A program made the position numbers and the translations under genes. This document shows, piece by piece, positions 14,202 through 25,628 of a stretch of DNA of 64,000 nt. The notes beneath the pieces were generated by a model. The model was not told the DNA's origin and did not search any database. It saw only the letters and a program-made list of their open reading frames with translations. Origin of the DNA: Scleromitrula shiraiana (Eukaryota; Ascomycota; Leotiomycetes; Helotiales; Sclerotiniaceae); contig JABELC010000004.1 in assembly GCA_028455995.1 (NCBI GenBank), positions 2,418,001 to 2,482,000 on the forward strand. The letters run 5' to 3'. Within the stretch, counting starts at the first letter, position 1; every line of letters starts with the position of its first letter.

Positions 14202-15436
14202 ATGGCTTTCAATCGCCTCCCCGTTGCCGGCAAGCTTCTTGAGCTTGAGAATGGCCTTAAGTATGCCTACATCTATGTCCCTCCTACGGCAGATAAACCA
14301 ACACTCTTGCTTCTTCATGGATTTCCTAGCTCTAGCTATGATTGGAGGTTTCAAATCAAATCGTTGATGGATCAAGGCTACAGCGTTCTCGTTCCAGACT
14401 TACTTGGGTATGGCGATACGGACAAACCAGTTGAGCTCGGGAGGTACACATGTAAAAGTATGGCGGCGGATGTTATGTGTATCTTGAACAAGGAGGGTGT
14501 AAAGAGTGTGACTGGTGTAGGCCATGATTGGTACGTATATTCTACTGATTCAAGCTCTGAAGTTCCGTATAACGGTTCTTTGTGCCCGACATCGATAATA
14601 CAGTTCTGATGAGCCAACAGGGGCTCGGGATTCTTGTCCCGGTTAGCAAATTACTACCCACTCAGATTTTCGGCGTATGTTTTCGTATCTGTTTCATATA
14701 TAGAACTAGGGACTTTTAATCTACAGGTAATAAATGCTCATATGTGCGTGAAGGCATATTTACATACTGACCCAATGCTTATAGACCGTTTAAATACCAT
14801 CACAGAACAACTGTTTGGTTATCCTGCCTTTGGGTACTGGAAATTCTACAATAAAGATGATGCTGCCGAGATCTGTAACCGCAATGTACAATCTATAATT
14901 CTCTAGGCACCATAACAAAGCCACACTAACATATAATAGAATGAATCCGTGACATCACTACACTATCCTCCTACTCCCGAAATTAGAAAAACAGATCTTG
15001 CCCCTTTCGGAGCTGCAAAAGCGTGGATAACAGCCAATACTATAAAATCTCTACCAGATTGGCTATCTGAGTCTGACGCCGCGATTCACAACCAAATTTT
15101 CAGCAAAGAGGGCTACACTGGCCCACTCAATTGGTATACTCTGCCTTCAATGTATGACAATTCCTTCAATTCAAAACTAAATTGTATGGTTTCTAGGTAC
15201 AAAGCCATAGTACGCGGTCTTAATGCATCCGACGATGCCCAAATTTCAGAAGAACGGAAATTCATCGAGGCTCCAACACTCATTGTCACCTCAGATCAGG
15301 ATTATACAACCCGGGAAGAAATGGCAGCACAGAGTTCTTCACGTCTAAGGAATCATGTGGTCATTGGATCCAGCTGGAGAAGAAAGACGAGCTCTCGGAG
15401 ATCCTAATTAAATTTGCAGGACAAATTGGTGCATGA
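14202..15436 (+). pseudogene. Epoxide-hydrolase-like alpha/beta hydrolase with a frameshift
   Basis: Exons 14202-14530, 14621-14885 and 14940 onward. Family features are clear: oxyanion region LLLLHGFPSSSYDW, cap-side PDLLGYGDTDKP, nucleophile-elbow GHDWG (split by intron 1, nucleophile Asp), and the acid-bearing block APTLIVTSDQDYTTR. The catalytic-histidine block (CGHWIQLEKKDE...) is present but in another frame. The frame must change at about 15316-15345, by one missing base, to reach the natural end at 15434-15436. Read without correction, the product stops at 15407, lacks the catalytic His and ends in an unrelated basic tail. A sequencing or assembly error is the main alternative. Substrate is unknown. 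The neighbouring regulator is also broken, which suggests joint decay. Confidence 0.75.
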
Positions 15437-15941
15437 CTATGAATATGTAGGTGAAGTTTTGGCCTTGAGGTTTCATGAAGTGGTCTAGAGAGAGATATAT
15501 ATAACAAATTGGATGACAAAAAAGACATTTAAATATTGGATTTTGAATAACTAAAAACTTAATTGGGAATGAAATACTATTAACCACTTCGAATTCTGTT
15601 ATAATGAGCACTTTGAGATAGTTAGAGTGAATGAATGTGCTGGGTTCTTGCAATAGGGATGGATCAATGACAACATCTAATGCTGCGAGCAGAGTGTGAA
15701 CTCAAATTGGCATTTTATGTATTATTATAGGGTGATAGTAAGACGGTCAATTAGACATCGATGAACTAGGATTTGTAATTTTACCCTGAACCAGCCGCTA
15801 AGCACGGATCAGGTCAGACTTATATTTATTCACTCCCCGAATGTCCGTGGGAAATCCGCTTGCCATATATCTACATCTATCTTCATTTCAGCGCGTCCGT
15901 GGGAAGCCCGTTTGCTATCATCTCTCCGTTCTGAAATTACA
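15437..15941. promoter_or_regulatory. Upstream region with a direct repeat
   Basis: About 500 bp lie between the hydrolase and the regulator remnant. Two near-identical copies of a 23-bp segment starting GTCCGTGGGAA occur at 15843-15865 and 15895-15917, the second 25 bp before the regulator ATG. Each carries two CCG triplets, the half-site of Zn2Cys6 proteins, so autoregulation is possible but unproven. Confidence 0.45.
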
Positions 15942-18187
15942 ATGCCAGAAGTAAAAGAAATGAGGGGTGTCCACCAAAAATATGAAAGACCAATATCCTG
16001 TCGGTTCTGTAGATCTAGGAAGTTGCGCTGTAGTAGGGAGGCTCCATGCTCCAATTGTGTTTCCCGTGGAATTGCTTGTCAGCTGCCGGTGGAGAATACT
16101 ATTCGGTCTACTACTTCAGATGTAGCTCCTAGCTCTACACAGATTGAGCCTCTTGAACGCATTCGGAAGTTGGAGGAGCTTGTGAAGAGTCAGAACAATG
16201 GAAGTGCAGTACAATACGCAAAACAGATCTCTGGAAGTCCCGAGAGTTCTGATACCACTCAAATACTATATATACCTACAGGTCAGTTGACTTTGTTGCC
16301 TGTGATGGAGGTCCTTCATGATAATGTTGCTTGGCTTAAGAGTATTTATACCTCGCAGAACCTCCCGGTTAGTGCATTCCATATTCATTGCCTAAACTTA
16401 AACCTCATAATCATCCTATCAGGATACGTCTTCGGATAGGATTATTTTCAAGGGTTGTCCGATCCGACATATCACACACACGCAGCCTTATATCAATCAA
16501 AATGTGGAACTTCTATCCACAGAATTTGAGCCCTTAAGATGTGTCTGGCTGCCACAGTACGCATAAGCCAAAATACTTCTACAAAAGTTTGTTGATGACA
16601 TTGAACATGTTCATCATATTACCTACCCATGACCCTTCGCTTCCAACTACACTGGATGAGGTTTATGCTTGTTTAACTCTGCAAGATCAAATAAACCCAG
16701 GGAACATATAATGCTACTCCTGGGCATATTCGCGAGCTCAACTCACGCCTGGGTAAAATGCGATAGTGCACATGGCCTATTTCCTACGTTGAAGGAGGCT
16801 AACTCTCAGGCGTTATTATGGATCAAAGCAGTGGAGGATGTGCTTGATATTTTCCGTAGGACATCATCAGTATCGATAAAGGGTATACAGGAAATTAATA
16901 TTGCAACATTTACTGTTTTGAACATTGAAGGATTCTCCCGAAGGTGCAAGTCTTTATTTAATATGGCTTTTATGCTGGCACAGGAACCTGGCCTACATTC
17001 CTTGGACCTATCGTCCAACGCGGGGTCGTCACACCGAGCCCAGACTGAAATAGGAAGAAGAGTTTGGTGGTATGTTATTGCAGCTGACTGGTTTCCACTC
17101 ATTTCTGAATCACAAAAAGCTCATACTAAGGGGTATCTAGGTCACTACCTTCCCGAAGATTCAATTGCGGGTCACAAGATATTTATCACTATCATCCCCG
17201 CCATATGTTAGTTAAGAAACCCCTTGATATCAATGACGAAGACGTAGCGGATGGCATGCGCGTCGAACAATTATTATCCCAGCCAACCGCGATGTCCTTC
17301 CAGCTGCTTCAACTCCGCCTATCAGAAATTTCGCACAACATGGTTGATCGTAGCCCCTTCATCGCGAGTTTTACAAGTGGCCCCAGCCATGATGTTGTTA
17401 TGAGCATTGATACTGAACTTCAAATGCTATTAAATGACACCCCGCCGGTCTTCTCCATGTCAGTAGCAGAACTGACTGCAAAATACCAACTTAATCATTC
17501 GCGGGCCTCAAAAATAGTCCACCAAGGCTACGTGTTCTACTCCTCCTCTACACTCAGCGGTGTACACTTCACATCACATACTTTACCCGCGGCATCAATG
17601 ATCCTGTCTACGCCCCCTCCAGCCAAATATGCCTACAATCTGCACGTCTTATCATCCAAACAGAATCACAGCTGGGAATGTCTAGAATATCAGCAGCACG
17701 CTATAAATTCCTCGGATTCTTGGTCCCGATGTTCATGGCAAGCATTGTGCTGCTTCTAGATCTATGCTATAGTAAAAACTCATCGTATCATGCGAACCAC
17801 CGTAAGGAACTTACCGAAGCAATTCAAATCCTCGAAGAGGCAAAACATGAATCCGAAACAGCGGCTAAGTTTCTTGAATCCTTCATGCATGTATTGAGCA
17901 AGCACAAAGTTTCACAAGCACCGAAACCGGATGAGAAGTTGCCTGTAACTCGTAATGCAGTCTCTACAACCGCCAACCCATACGGCGGGTTACCACATCC
18001 AATTTAAACGTCGAGTGTGCTGGAAGAGAATGGGGTTGCCTTGGAGGATACGATATGTTCCAATGGTGACAACATCTCCACATATTTTGATGAGATGGAG
18101 CAGGATTTTGAGCAGCAAATCGAGGCGGGAAATTTGGATTGGAATAACATGGTTTTGGGGATCGATTCTTCAATGATCTGGATCTGA
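15942..18187 (+). pseudogene. Broken Zn2Cys6 fungal transcription factor
   Basis: The N-terminus has a full Zn2Cys6 binuclear cluster near residues 22-48 (C-x2-C-x6-C-x5-C-x2-C-x6-C, starting CRFCRSRKLRC). A fungal-specific middle region follows (QKFVDDIEHVHHI, ALLWIKAVEDVLD, GRRVWWYVIAADW, YHPRHMLVKKPLDINDED). Introns are inferred at 16368-16422 and 17091-17140; the second restores frame with a TACTAAG branch site. Lesions: an in-frame TAA at 16564-16566; frame changes near 16627 and near 16690-16710 that cancel each other; another frame change near 17540 in a TCCTCCTC run; and a TAA at 18005-18007, after which an acidic frame stays open to 18187. At least four independent defects make a working full-length protein unlikely, although the DNA-binding N-terminus could still be made. 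Confidence 0.8.
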
Positions 18188-18998
18188 GGAAAAAACGGAT
18201 CAATGGCACAATAGAAGTTGTACATGTTTGGGGGGGAGGGTAATATAAGAACTTCGGGTATATTGTAAGCACAGAAGAATGAATGATTGGGGACGGTGGC
18301 CTCCTGAATGCATAAATGTATACCCTACAACTTATATCTATTGAATCTAGAGAGCAGAAGCTTCTAGGTATGACGAGTGGCCGGTCATGTTGACAGCTAT
18401 TCAGGCAAGCTTTTCATATTTTCACTTTCGCTTGTTTTGAACAAAATCTATATTGACTAAACAATCAGAGATTGTATGATTGAAGCCATCCAGTAATCTT
18501 TGACTGACTCTTGGACAGATACACGAAACAAAAATTGGTCGCTGTGCGTGCTGAAGAATAGTTGGACGTACGCAGCATTATCAATTAGGAATTGATACCA
18601 AACCAATGACTTTAAAAATTCAATGAATGGTTATGGTATATCTCAGAATAACACAAGTCTTTGCGCCATATCTAGCATAACATAGTAATGTAAAGCAAGG
18701 TAAGAAAGTACGAGAGGCTCCTATTTCTCTTCTCTCCCCCAACCTACTGCATACAAACATAATGTACGAAGTCCAGAGTTGTTCAGATTAAAGAACATAT
18801 ACTCTTGCCATTCCTGCCATTTCGCACTATTCGAGATTGGTGAAGGTTGTTCTTGAGAATCCGAGAAATATGGCAGCTCGATGACGTGTAAGGCAACGCG
18901 AGTAGTTATACAATTGTGATACAGGATTTGTGATTTAAATCAATTTTCGATCAAATCCGCTTGGTGTTACTGCATAGCCTTGCCTCTTCGCTATAAAT
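18188..18998. other. Intergenic region
   Basis: 3' side of the regulator remnant and of the convergent basic-protein gene. Nothing recognisable was found. Confidence 0.5.
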
Positions 18999-19874
18999 CT
19001 ATATTTCCTCACTTGTCTTTGGAGAGAACTTCGCCAATTGTTTATCTGCGATCAACCTTCGATCTTTCTCCCTGGCCTCCTCTTTCATTTGCCTTTTTGC
19101 TTCAAGTTCTGGTTGTTGCTTTGCCTTCTTACGCTCCCTGTGTTTTCGTTGCCGCTCTCTATTCATGGCTTTCTTCCTCTCCTCCTTTAGTTTTTCCAGG
19201 ATTTCCCTCTCGGTTTCCAATTCTTGTTGTTTCTTTTCGTTCTTGCGTTGTCTGAATTTTCGTTGACGTTCTCTACCGGCAGCTCTTTTTCTCTCTTCTT
19301 TTGAATTGTCTGTTGTGGCGTTGGCTATTGAATCTTCGGCTCGCGATTCTACAGGTTTTGATGAACTTGGTGTATCTTGAAGCTTTCTTCTTTTGTAACT
19401 GCCAGTTGAAGAGGGGGGAGCAGAGGGTGAATTGATTGGGTGAGATAATTCCGAATGACCGGAGGGATTTTGTGCTCTTTGGTTTTGGCTATCTGGAGAA
19501 GAAGTGGTAGGAGTTGTATTTCTTGACGGTGGCTCTGCTGCTTCTGTGCTTCCAGTGGGAAGAATTTCTTTCGTGTTGTTCTGGTTGCTTGAAGAGGAAT
19601 TAATAGGAGGTACAGCTTCTGTACCTTCAAGAAAATGTTTTCTTTTTCTATCGCTGCTACCTGTAAGAGAGTTTGTATGTGACATATGCTTTGTTCGAGT
19701 ACTTTTTATCTCAGGCACTTCGAGTAATCTATTACTCTTCTCGACAATACTACTCGAGAAAGAAGAATCAGCAGAAGTAGATAAGTGATCCGATGGCTTT
19801 GTAGTTTCTGGCGCTTCATTAGGACTTTTTTCACTCTGCAAGAATGGTATCTGCTGTGTAAATAATTTCCACAT
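18999..19874 (-). CDS. Hypothetical protein with duplicated basic coiled-coil repeats
   Basis: A single-exon frame of 291 residues, not a family I recognise. The first two thirds are Ser/Thr/Pro/Asn-rich and probably disordered. The last third (from about residue 190) is very rich in Lys, Arg and Glu. It contains a roughly 40-residue unit twice, each with a RERQRK-x-RxRK core followed by a heptad-like acidic/basic stretch. The core resembles the basic region of bZIP proteins, but no clear leucine zipper follows. It could be a nuclear DNA- or RNA-binding protein, or merely a charged helix. The gene is convergent with the regulator remnant, with about 1 kb before the next gene. Confidence 0.6.
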   Translation of the reverse strand: MWKLFTQQIPFLQSEKSPNEAPETTKPSDHLSTSADSSFSSSIVEKSNRLLEVPEIKSTRTKHMSHTNSLTGSSDRKRKHFLEGTEAVPPINSSSSNQNNTKEILPTGSTEAAEPPSRNTTPTTSSPDSQNQRAQNPSGHSELSHPINSPSAPPSSTGSYKRRKLQDTPSSSKPVESRAEDSIANATTDNSKEERKRAAGRERQRKFRQRKNEKKQQELETEREILEKLKEERKKAMNRERQRKHRERKKAKQQPELEAKRQMKEEAREKDRRLIADKQLAKFSPKTSEEI

Positions 19875-20927
19875 CGTGATTTCCTCAGTTTATTCTTGAC
19901 GATGAATTACACAACTGTGTCTGCAAAGGATGAGGAAGAAAATCCAGTATCGAGGGTTAGAGAAATGTGTTAATGCTGATGTAGATTCAAAGTGGATTTT
20001 AGAGTCGCAATTGATCAATTGATTGAGCAGGACATGACGATGATTAAAACAGAACTATACCCCATATAGTAGAGCTTAGTGAGCTAAAAATGTGGGGTAA
20101 GGCACGGTTTCACGTGCAGCTCATATATAGCACGCACTTACATAATTATTAGGTAAACATCAGAATATAAACCATCATGATTAGGGATCTAGGGGTGTAT
20201 TAATTCGTAGAACATCTTCGAATTTATATTGATTAATTAGTTTTTGATTAGATTGTTTAAAGTTTTAATCTATACTTTTAAGTTTTTCTAACCTAAACAC
20301 TAAATAGTGAAGGTTATTCATAAATTAATATATATCTCTTACTAAACGTAACATCATGATATCCACTCACTACAACTATCAACTACAAACTACACACCAC
20401 CAACTATCTATCTAGTTAGTTCATTATATACATACTGCAGACATCCAAATATAAGATGGCTACCAAATATCTATTTGATATTTCTTTCACTTCAAGTTGT
20501 ATATCTTTCATTCACTTGACAAAGAAGTCCTTTGTCTCAAAGCTTGTCTTTCTACCCTTTATTGTTCTCTACTAATTTTTGCTTTGAGTTTCCTGGTACA
20601 TTGGTAGGTATTACTGATATACAAACTGCTTGATTTTAAGTTTTGTTCCACTTCCGGCTCAAATCCACAAATCTCTTTATGGAGTTAGTGATGGGATTTG
20701 TACACTATTTATTCACAAAAAATCCACATTCAAAGCAAATCGTTCCAATTATTTAGATCAATTTCTTAAATTAAGATATTTTAATCTACTATCAGTAAGC
20801 CCCGGCCATTCTCGAAGTCGTTTGCTTTTTGTCTGTAACTATCTTGGCTGTTACATTGCAGAGCTCTTATTCAAAGACTAACGCACATAGATATATTACT
20901 GTACAAAAAAGCTACTCACTCGTCATC
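19875..20927. other. Divergent intergenic region
   Basis: AT-rich spacer between the basic-protein gene and the RING/LON gene, likely including both promoters and the leader of the latter. No gene seen. An open frame upstream of 20928 is in frame with the RING gene, but its first true ATG context is at 20928. Confidence 0.5.
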
Positions 20928-22701
20928 ATGAGTGAGATGGCCTCGGCATTCCAAACCATTGCGCTCGGAACTCGAACTTCTGACCAGGATCGCGGCGCCT
21001 CTACAGATGTACCTAATGAACCGCGAACAGATTCCGCCAGACCTGTTCCGAATATTCCATTTAATCCCTCGTCAGATACTCGGGATATATTAAGGCTCAT
21101 GCAATGTCCCGTATGTTCCAAACAACTAGTTCGCCCAATAACCTTGTTATGCGGTAAAACTTTGTGCTGGAAATGTATACCCAAGAGCAAATTGAGATTG
21201 AATATTACGTATCCTGCTACGCCAAGTAGAACGCATGGGTTTCCATGTCCATTCTGTCTTCGAGAACACGCAAGTGCAGATTCCTCAAAGCTCGATATCA
21301 GAATACGAAACATCGTTAACAAGTTTCAAGATGTGGTGACGAAAGCGGCATCGGATCTACCAAGCTTTCATTTCGTGGTCATTCTAGAACGGGAATACCA
21401 AAGAGTGGCATTCTATCAAACGATACAAAGCAGCGGTTCAAGAATATGTGCAACTTACAACGCTATAATGGATCTTACCGTCGATTTTGATACAAACATC
21501 TCCTTAGGGTTACTAAAGAGCAATGCTAGCCCACCCTCCCCCACAACACCAAATGCTGATGAAGAGCATGCTTGGCAGCTAAAAGATGCGACTGTATTGG
21601 AACAGCTGAAGAATGCTATAAGACCAGAATTACAATGCAATGTGTGTTTGCATTTGCTCAAGGATCCCATCACAACAATATGTGGTCACTCTTTTTGTAG
21701 AGGGTGTCTCCGTGAACTTATGAGTGGGAACATCACTTGTCCTGTATGCCGGGCGAAAATAGATCTATTAGCTGACCAAGCATCCTCAAACACACTTTTA
21801 AACAACGTTATCACAGGTCTTTTCAACGACGAACTCACGCCAAGACGTTCGTTTTTCGATAGCGCTTTGCGTCAACTTCCATTACACTACATACGGAACA
21901 GTCCTCCAATATTCCCAGGACACCAATACACTATCTGGAGTACGGATATCCCATCTCGGCATTTGTTTGAAGCTGTGATGGAATCTCAGGATCGCGAATT
22001 TGCCATGTGCTACCAAGATCCAATCAAAGAACAAAGTGCACTTGGGGCGGTTTGGCGCGTTCACAGGGCTGACCACTTACCTAGTAAATCGATAATATTT
22101 TCAGCTGAAGCAAAATACAGGTTCGAGTTGGATAAACACGAAAAGGCAAAAGGTGCAAAAGGTGGCTATTTAGTGGGCACCATTATACCTATCAATGACA
22201 TATCGATGGCACGTGAAGAGGAGATGGAGGCACTACAAGTTGGAGTCCCGATTGGCCATTTACCAACACCTTCTGATCATCTATTTGGCCCAAGGAACAC
22301 AAAACCAGAGGTATCGGAGATAATTCTCACGGACATAGATGGCACAAGTACTCAAGGGCTTGTGGAATTCGGAACAAGGTTCATTAGTAAGATGAGGGCA
22401 AAGGAGGTTCCCTGGCTAGCCTCCAACGTTCTGGGCGAGAATCTTCGATGCCCTAAAGATCCAGAAGCATTTGCTTGGTGGTTTGCTTCAGTCGTACCTA
22501 TCGGACAAGAAAAGAAATTGGAGATTTTAAGGCAAGATAGTGTCAGGGTCAGACTGAAGTTGTGTGCACAATATATCTCAGAGATAGAGAAAGATATTTG
22601 GTATGGAATTCTTTTGACCAAATATATGTTGTTAGTAACTTTACTAACTAATTCCTTTCTTCTATAGGAACCCACTCAATCCCACATGCATGGTTATGTA
22701 A
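20928..22701 (+). CDS. crgA: Two-RING and LON-domain protein, CrgA/LONRF-like
   Basis: Probable E3 ubiquitin ligase of the LONRF type. In Mucor the related CrgA represses carotenoid synthesis; many ascomycete homologues are named 'ATP-dependent protease CrgA' although the protease domain is absent. Exons 20928-22600 and 22668-22701 give 568 residues. RING 1 starts near residue 58 (MQCPVC) and has CGKTLC where a histidine is expected. RING 2 starts near residue 236 (LQCNVC) and is canonical (CGHSFCRGC, CPVCR). A LON N-terminal substrate-binding domain spans roughly 315-560. The last intron has a consensus branch site (TTACTAACTA) and ends in CTATAG. If it is retained, 23 other residues replace the final 11. 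The start at 20928 is the first ATG giving a compact N-terminus. Confidence 0.88.
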
Positions 22702-23396
22702 TTTCCAAAAGCCAATTTCATTATTGCATGTATAAATCACTCGCTTAAAATCCTAGCATGACCTCGAGGGAACGGGTTTTATGGAAGGAGGTTGAAAATA
22801 AATGGCAATACTCGACTTTTGTCAGTTAAAAACCAGGCAATACTATGAAAAATAAGCTGTAGAAAGATGTCTTATTGTTTACTGTAAGTTCACACACAGT
22901 AATGTTATGGATGTGGTATTTACCTAGTAATTTCATTCATCACCCTCAAAGTCTTCACACCTTATGTAAATCAAGTTTAAATTCTATATTTATCCTCTAT
23001 CACCTATCGCTCTGAAGGGAGAGAATTCTTCAAGTGATAAATTTTTCCAATTATTTCCCATCCTCAATGATAGGCCGCTCTAAAACCGAAACAAAATAAT
23101 AAGAAATGCCTATCACACAAAAATAGTGAATGGGATCGATCGACTGACACAAATCAATCCCAAACTACTGTCAGCCACAAAAAGCCATCTTTTTCCTCAT
23201 CCCACTCTACCACCTCACTCAACCCCTCTAATATAATCTACGATTATACCACGCTATTTCTTCACATCTTTCTGCCCAATTTTATAATCCTCTTCACCTC
23301 ATCCAATTCCTCATTACTCCCCACTACACGCCACCATGCTATCCCCTTTCTCCTTCCATTCCCATTCCCATTTCCATTTCCAATATTCCTTCTAAA
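22702..23396. other. Convergent intergenic region
   Basis: 3' flanks of the RING/LON gene and of the disordered-protein gene. CCCATTCC-type tracts lie near 23355-23385. No gene seen. Confidence 0.5.
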
Positions 23397-25088
23397 TCAT
23401 GATTCATCTCCCCCCCTAGTATTTTTATTATCATCAGCATCGTCATCATCAGAAATATCAGTGTCTCTAAAAAGAACCAATAACTTCTCTGTCTTATTCT
23501 CTTGATCTTCCTCTTCCTCCTTCCTCTTTCTTTTTTCTTCCCCTAACTTCCTACTAGAAACAAATACACACTCACAACTCTCAGGCAATCTCAATATCTG
23601 TTCTTCAATCTCCCGCTCCTTTCTCGTCGTAGCTTCATGTTCACTTTCAATTCCGGATGTATTGGTGTTATTCCAATATTGATCCAAATCCTGCGTTTGG
23701 GTTTGCGTTTGAATTGAGGTATCTCCTTGCTCCTCCGGCTCTGGGTGAGGAGAACCTAGTCTCGTTGTGCGACCACTTGGATCGAGATTGTCACTTGTTG
23801 GAGCTGGATTCAATACGTCGTTCCAATATTGATCCGAATCCTGCGCTTGCGCTTGTGGCTGTGGTTGAACTTGACTAAATTTTTGCTTTTCGAGCTCAGG
23901 TTGTTGGGGGTGTAAGCTTATTATGCTACCCCATGGTTCGGAACTGTGGATTCTTACATATGGCTGCGATGCGTTATTCCAATCTTGATTGCTATCTCTA
24001 GCGTTTTTCGGTTTTGCAGCTGGAGACTTCCGCGGAACAGTCTTCTTTTTACTTCCCTTGACAGCACGGGGTTTCTTGTCTATAGGTTTGATCGCAATTT
24101 CATTCCTGACATAAATACTACCACATGGACCGGATAGAAGCTTTGTAAAATTTTTCGACTCTGATTCATCTATTGGACCTATGCTATAACCTTCACGATT
24201 TGGAGGAGCCGAAGGAAATTGCGGCTCATCGGTACGTCTTTTCTTCGAGGGAGTCGACGACGCTTGCAGTTCATGGATATGTCCTGCCACTTCTGTGCCA
24301 TATGAACGTTGCCTTTTTCTTGGAGCTGGCGGTGGATTCCGTGGTTCTTGGACATATTCCATGCCACTAGTACGGCTTTTTCTCTTGGGGGCTGGTTGTG
24401 AGCTTAGTAAATCGTGGACGCGAGGGTGTCTGATCGGCGTTCGTGGTTCTGGTAGAGTCTGTGATGCCGGTCGTGGAATCCCGTATTGAGGTTGGGGCGG
24501 CGTTGATACGGATGTAGATGGTTGAGGCGGAGTTTCATTTGTTGACGGTTTGTCGGCAAAATGTATCTTTCTCTCTCGACTTCCAAGTGCTGGTGTAGCA
24601 TGCTGTTGATTGGCACCAGCATTCTGATTGTATTGGTATGGTATTTGAGTCGGTGCTGTGTTTGACATCGTGGGTTGTACTGTTGTTGTCATTACGGCCT
24701 GTGGCATACGGTTTATAGAAACCGGAGGGGGCTCGTATCGAAGAGAATGGCTGGCTTGGTTTGTAATAGATGCATATTGATCTTCGTCGGCGAAGTCTCC
24801 AATATTCGTTAAGTCTACAACATCTATTTTTGAAGTGGATGGGGGGTTGAGATGTGTTTCTGGGTCTGTATCTGGTTGTGTATTTGAATCGACCTCTTTC
24901 TCGGGATTAAGTATATGTCCGATTTCCATCTGAGAAGGCTTCCCATCTGTACCATCGGCTGACATTTCGGGTTCAATGCAGATACTTGTTCTGGTATGCG
25001 ATATTGATTTCGCAGGGGTTATGGGTGTTTTTGCTATTAATGATTCGTCCATATCGGCGAGGACTTTGGTGATTTCAGCCTGATTCAT
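23397..25088 (-). CDS. Hypothetical disordered protein with DxxQxWN repeats
   Basis: A single-exon frame of 563 residues, without a recognised domain. It is Pro/Ser/Gln/Thr-rich throughout. A basic patch near residues 330-365 (KKPRAVKGSKKKTVPRK) could be a nuclear signal or AT-hook-like DNA contact. Three spaced copies of a short motif follow, D-[SL]-[DN]-Q-[YD]-W-N, two of them behind QAQAQ/QTQTQ runs. The C-terminus is strongly acidic (DISDDDDADDN), after a Lys/Glu-rich helix. It lies on the same strand as the four cysteine-rich genes beyond it. Function is unknown. Confidence 0.55.
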   Translation of the reverse strand: MNQAEITKVLADMDESLIAKTPITPAKSISHTRTSICIEPEMSADGTDGKPSQMEIGHILNPEKEVDSNTQPDTDPETHLNPPSTSKIDVVDLTNIGDFADEDQYASITNQASHSLRYEPPPVSINRMPQAVMTTTVQPTMSNTAPTQIPYQYNQNAGANQQHATPALGSRERKIHFADKPSTNETPPQPSTSVSTPPQPQYGIPRPASQTLPEPRTPIRHPRVHDLLSSQPAPKRKSRTSGMEYVQEPRNPPPAPRKRQRSYGTEVAGHIHELQASSTPSKKRRTDEPQFPSAPPNREGYSIGPIDESESKNFTKLLSGPCGSIYVRNEIAIKPIDKKPRAVKGSKKKTVPRKSPAAKPKNARDSNQDWNNASQPYVRIHSSEPWGSIISLHPQQPELEKQKFSQVQPQPQAQAQDSDQYWNDVLNPAPTSDNLDPSGRTTRLGSPHPEPEEQGDTSIQTQTQTQDLDQYWNNTNTSGIESEHEATTRKEREIEEQILRLPESCECVFVSSRKLGEEKRKRKEEEEDQENKTEKLLVLFRDTDISDDDDADDNKNTRGGDES

Positions 25089-25628
25089 AATGTACTTAGT
25101 GTTATCAAAGATGAATTTTCTACTTTAAGCAAAGTAGGCAGAGTAGTTATGAAATGAATGTTAACAATATTGTTTTCTTTCGAGTTAAAATGTTGAGTTT
25201 AACGAGAATAGAAACACTTTCATAGAACTGCAGAGTGAGGAATTTATATAGGTCAACTTCGAGATTCTCACACTGAAAATGTGAATCATTGTTTGAATGT
25301 GTGAGCCTTTGTTTTATTTTGTGGTTATTCGAGTCTTATTTGACTGTTTTGACTATTATTATGAGAAGTATTGCGAAATACCGAATGCTACTGCAGAACC
25401 TATGAATCACCCATGGAATATTTGAGATAGATAATCATTCGAGTGATTGAGTCGTACCTGTATTAATACATCTAGAATTGCGACGAAGTCATCGTGGAAA
25501 TGAATCATCGCAAGATGGTGACTTTGCTTTGAAGTGATATTGTCATTGTGCGAACTTGTCCAAACTACAAATTGCACAACAACCAAATTAGCCACAGACC
25601 TCGCAAGATACGCAACTAGGATTCCAAA
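25089..25628. other. Intergenic region
   Basis: Promoter side of the disordered-protein gene and 3' flank of the first cysteine-rich gene. No gene seen. Confidence 0.45.
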
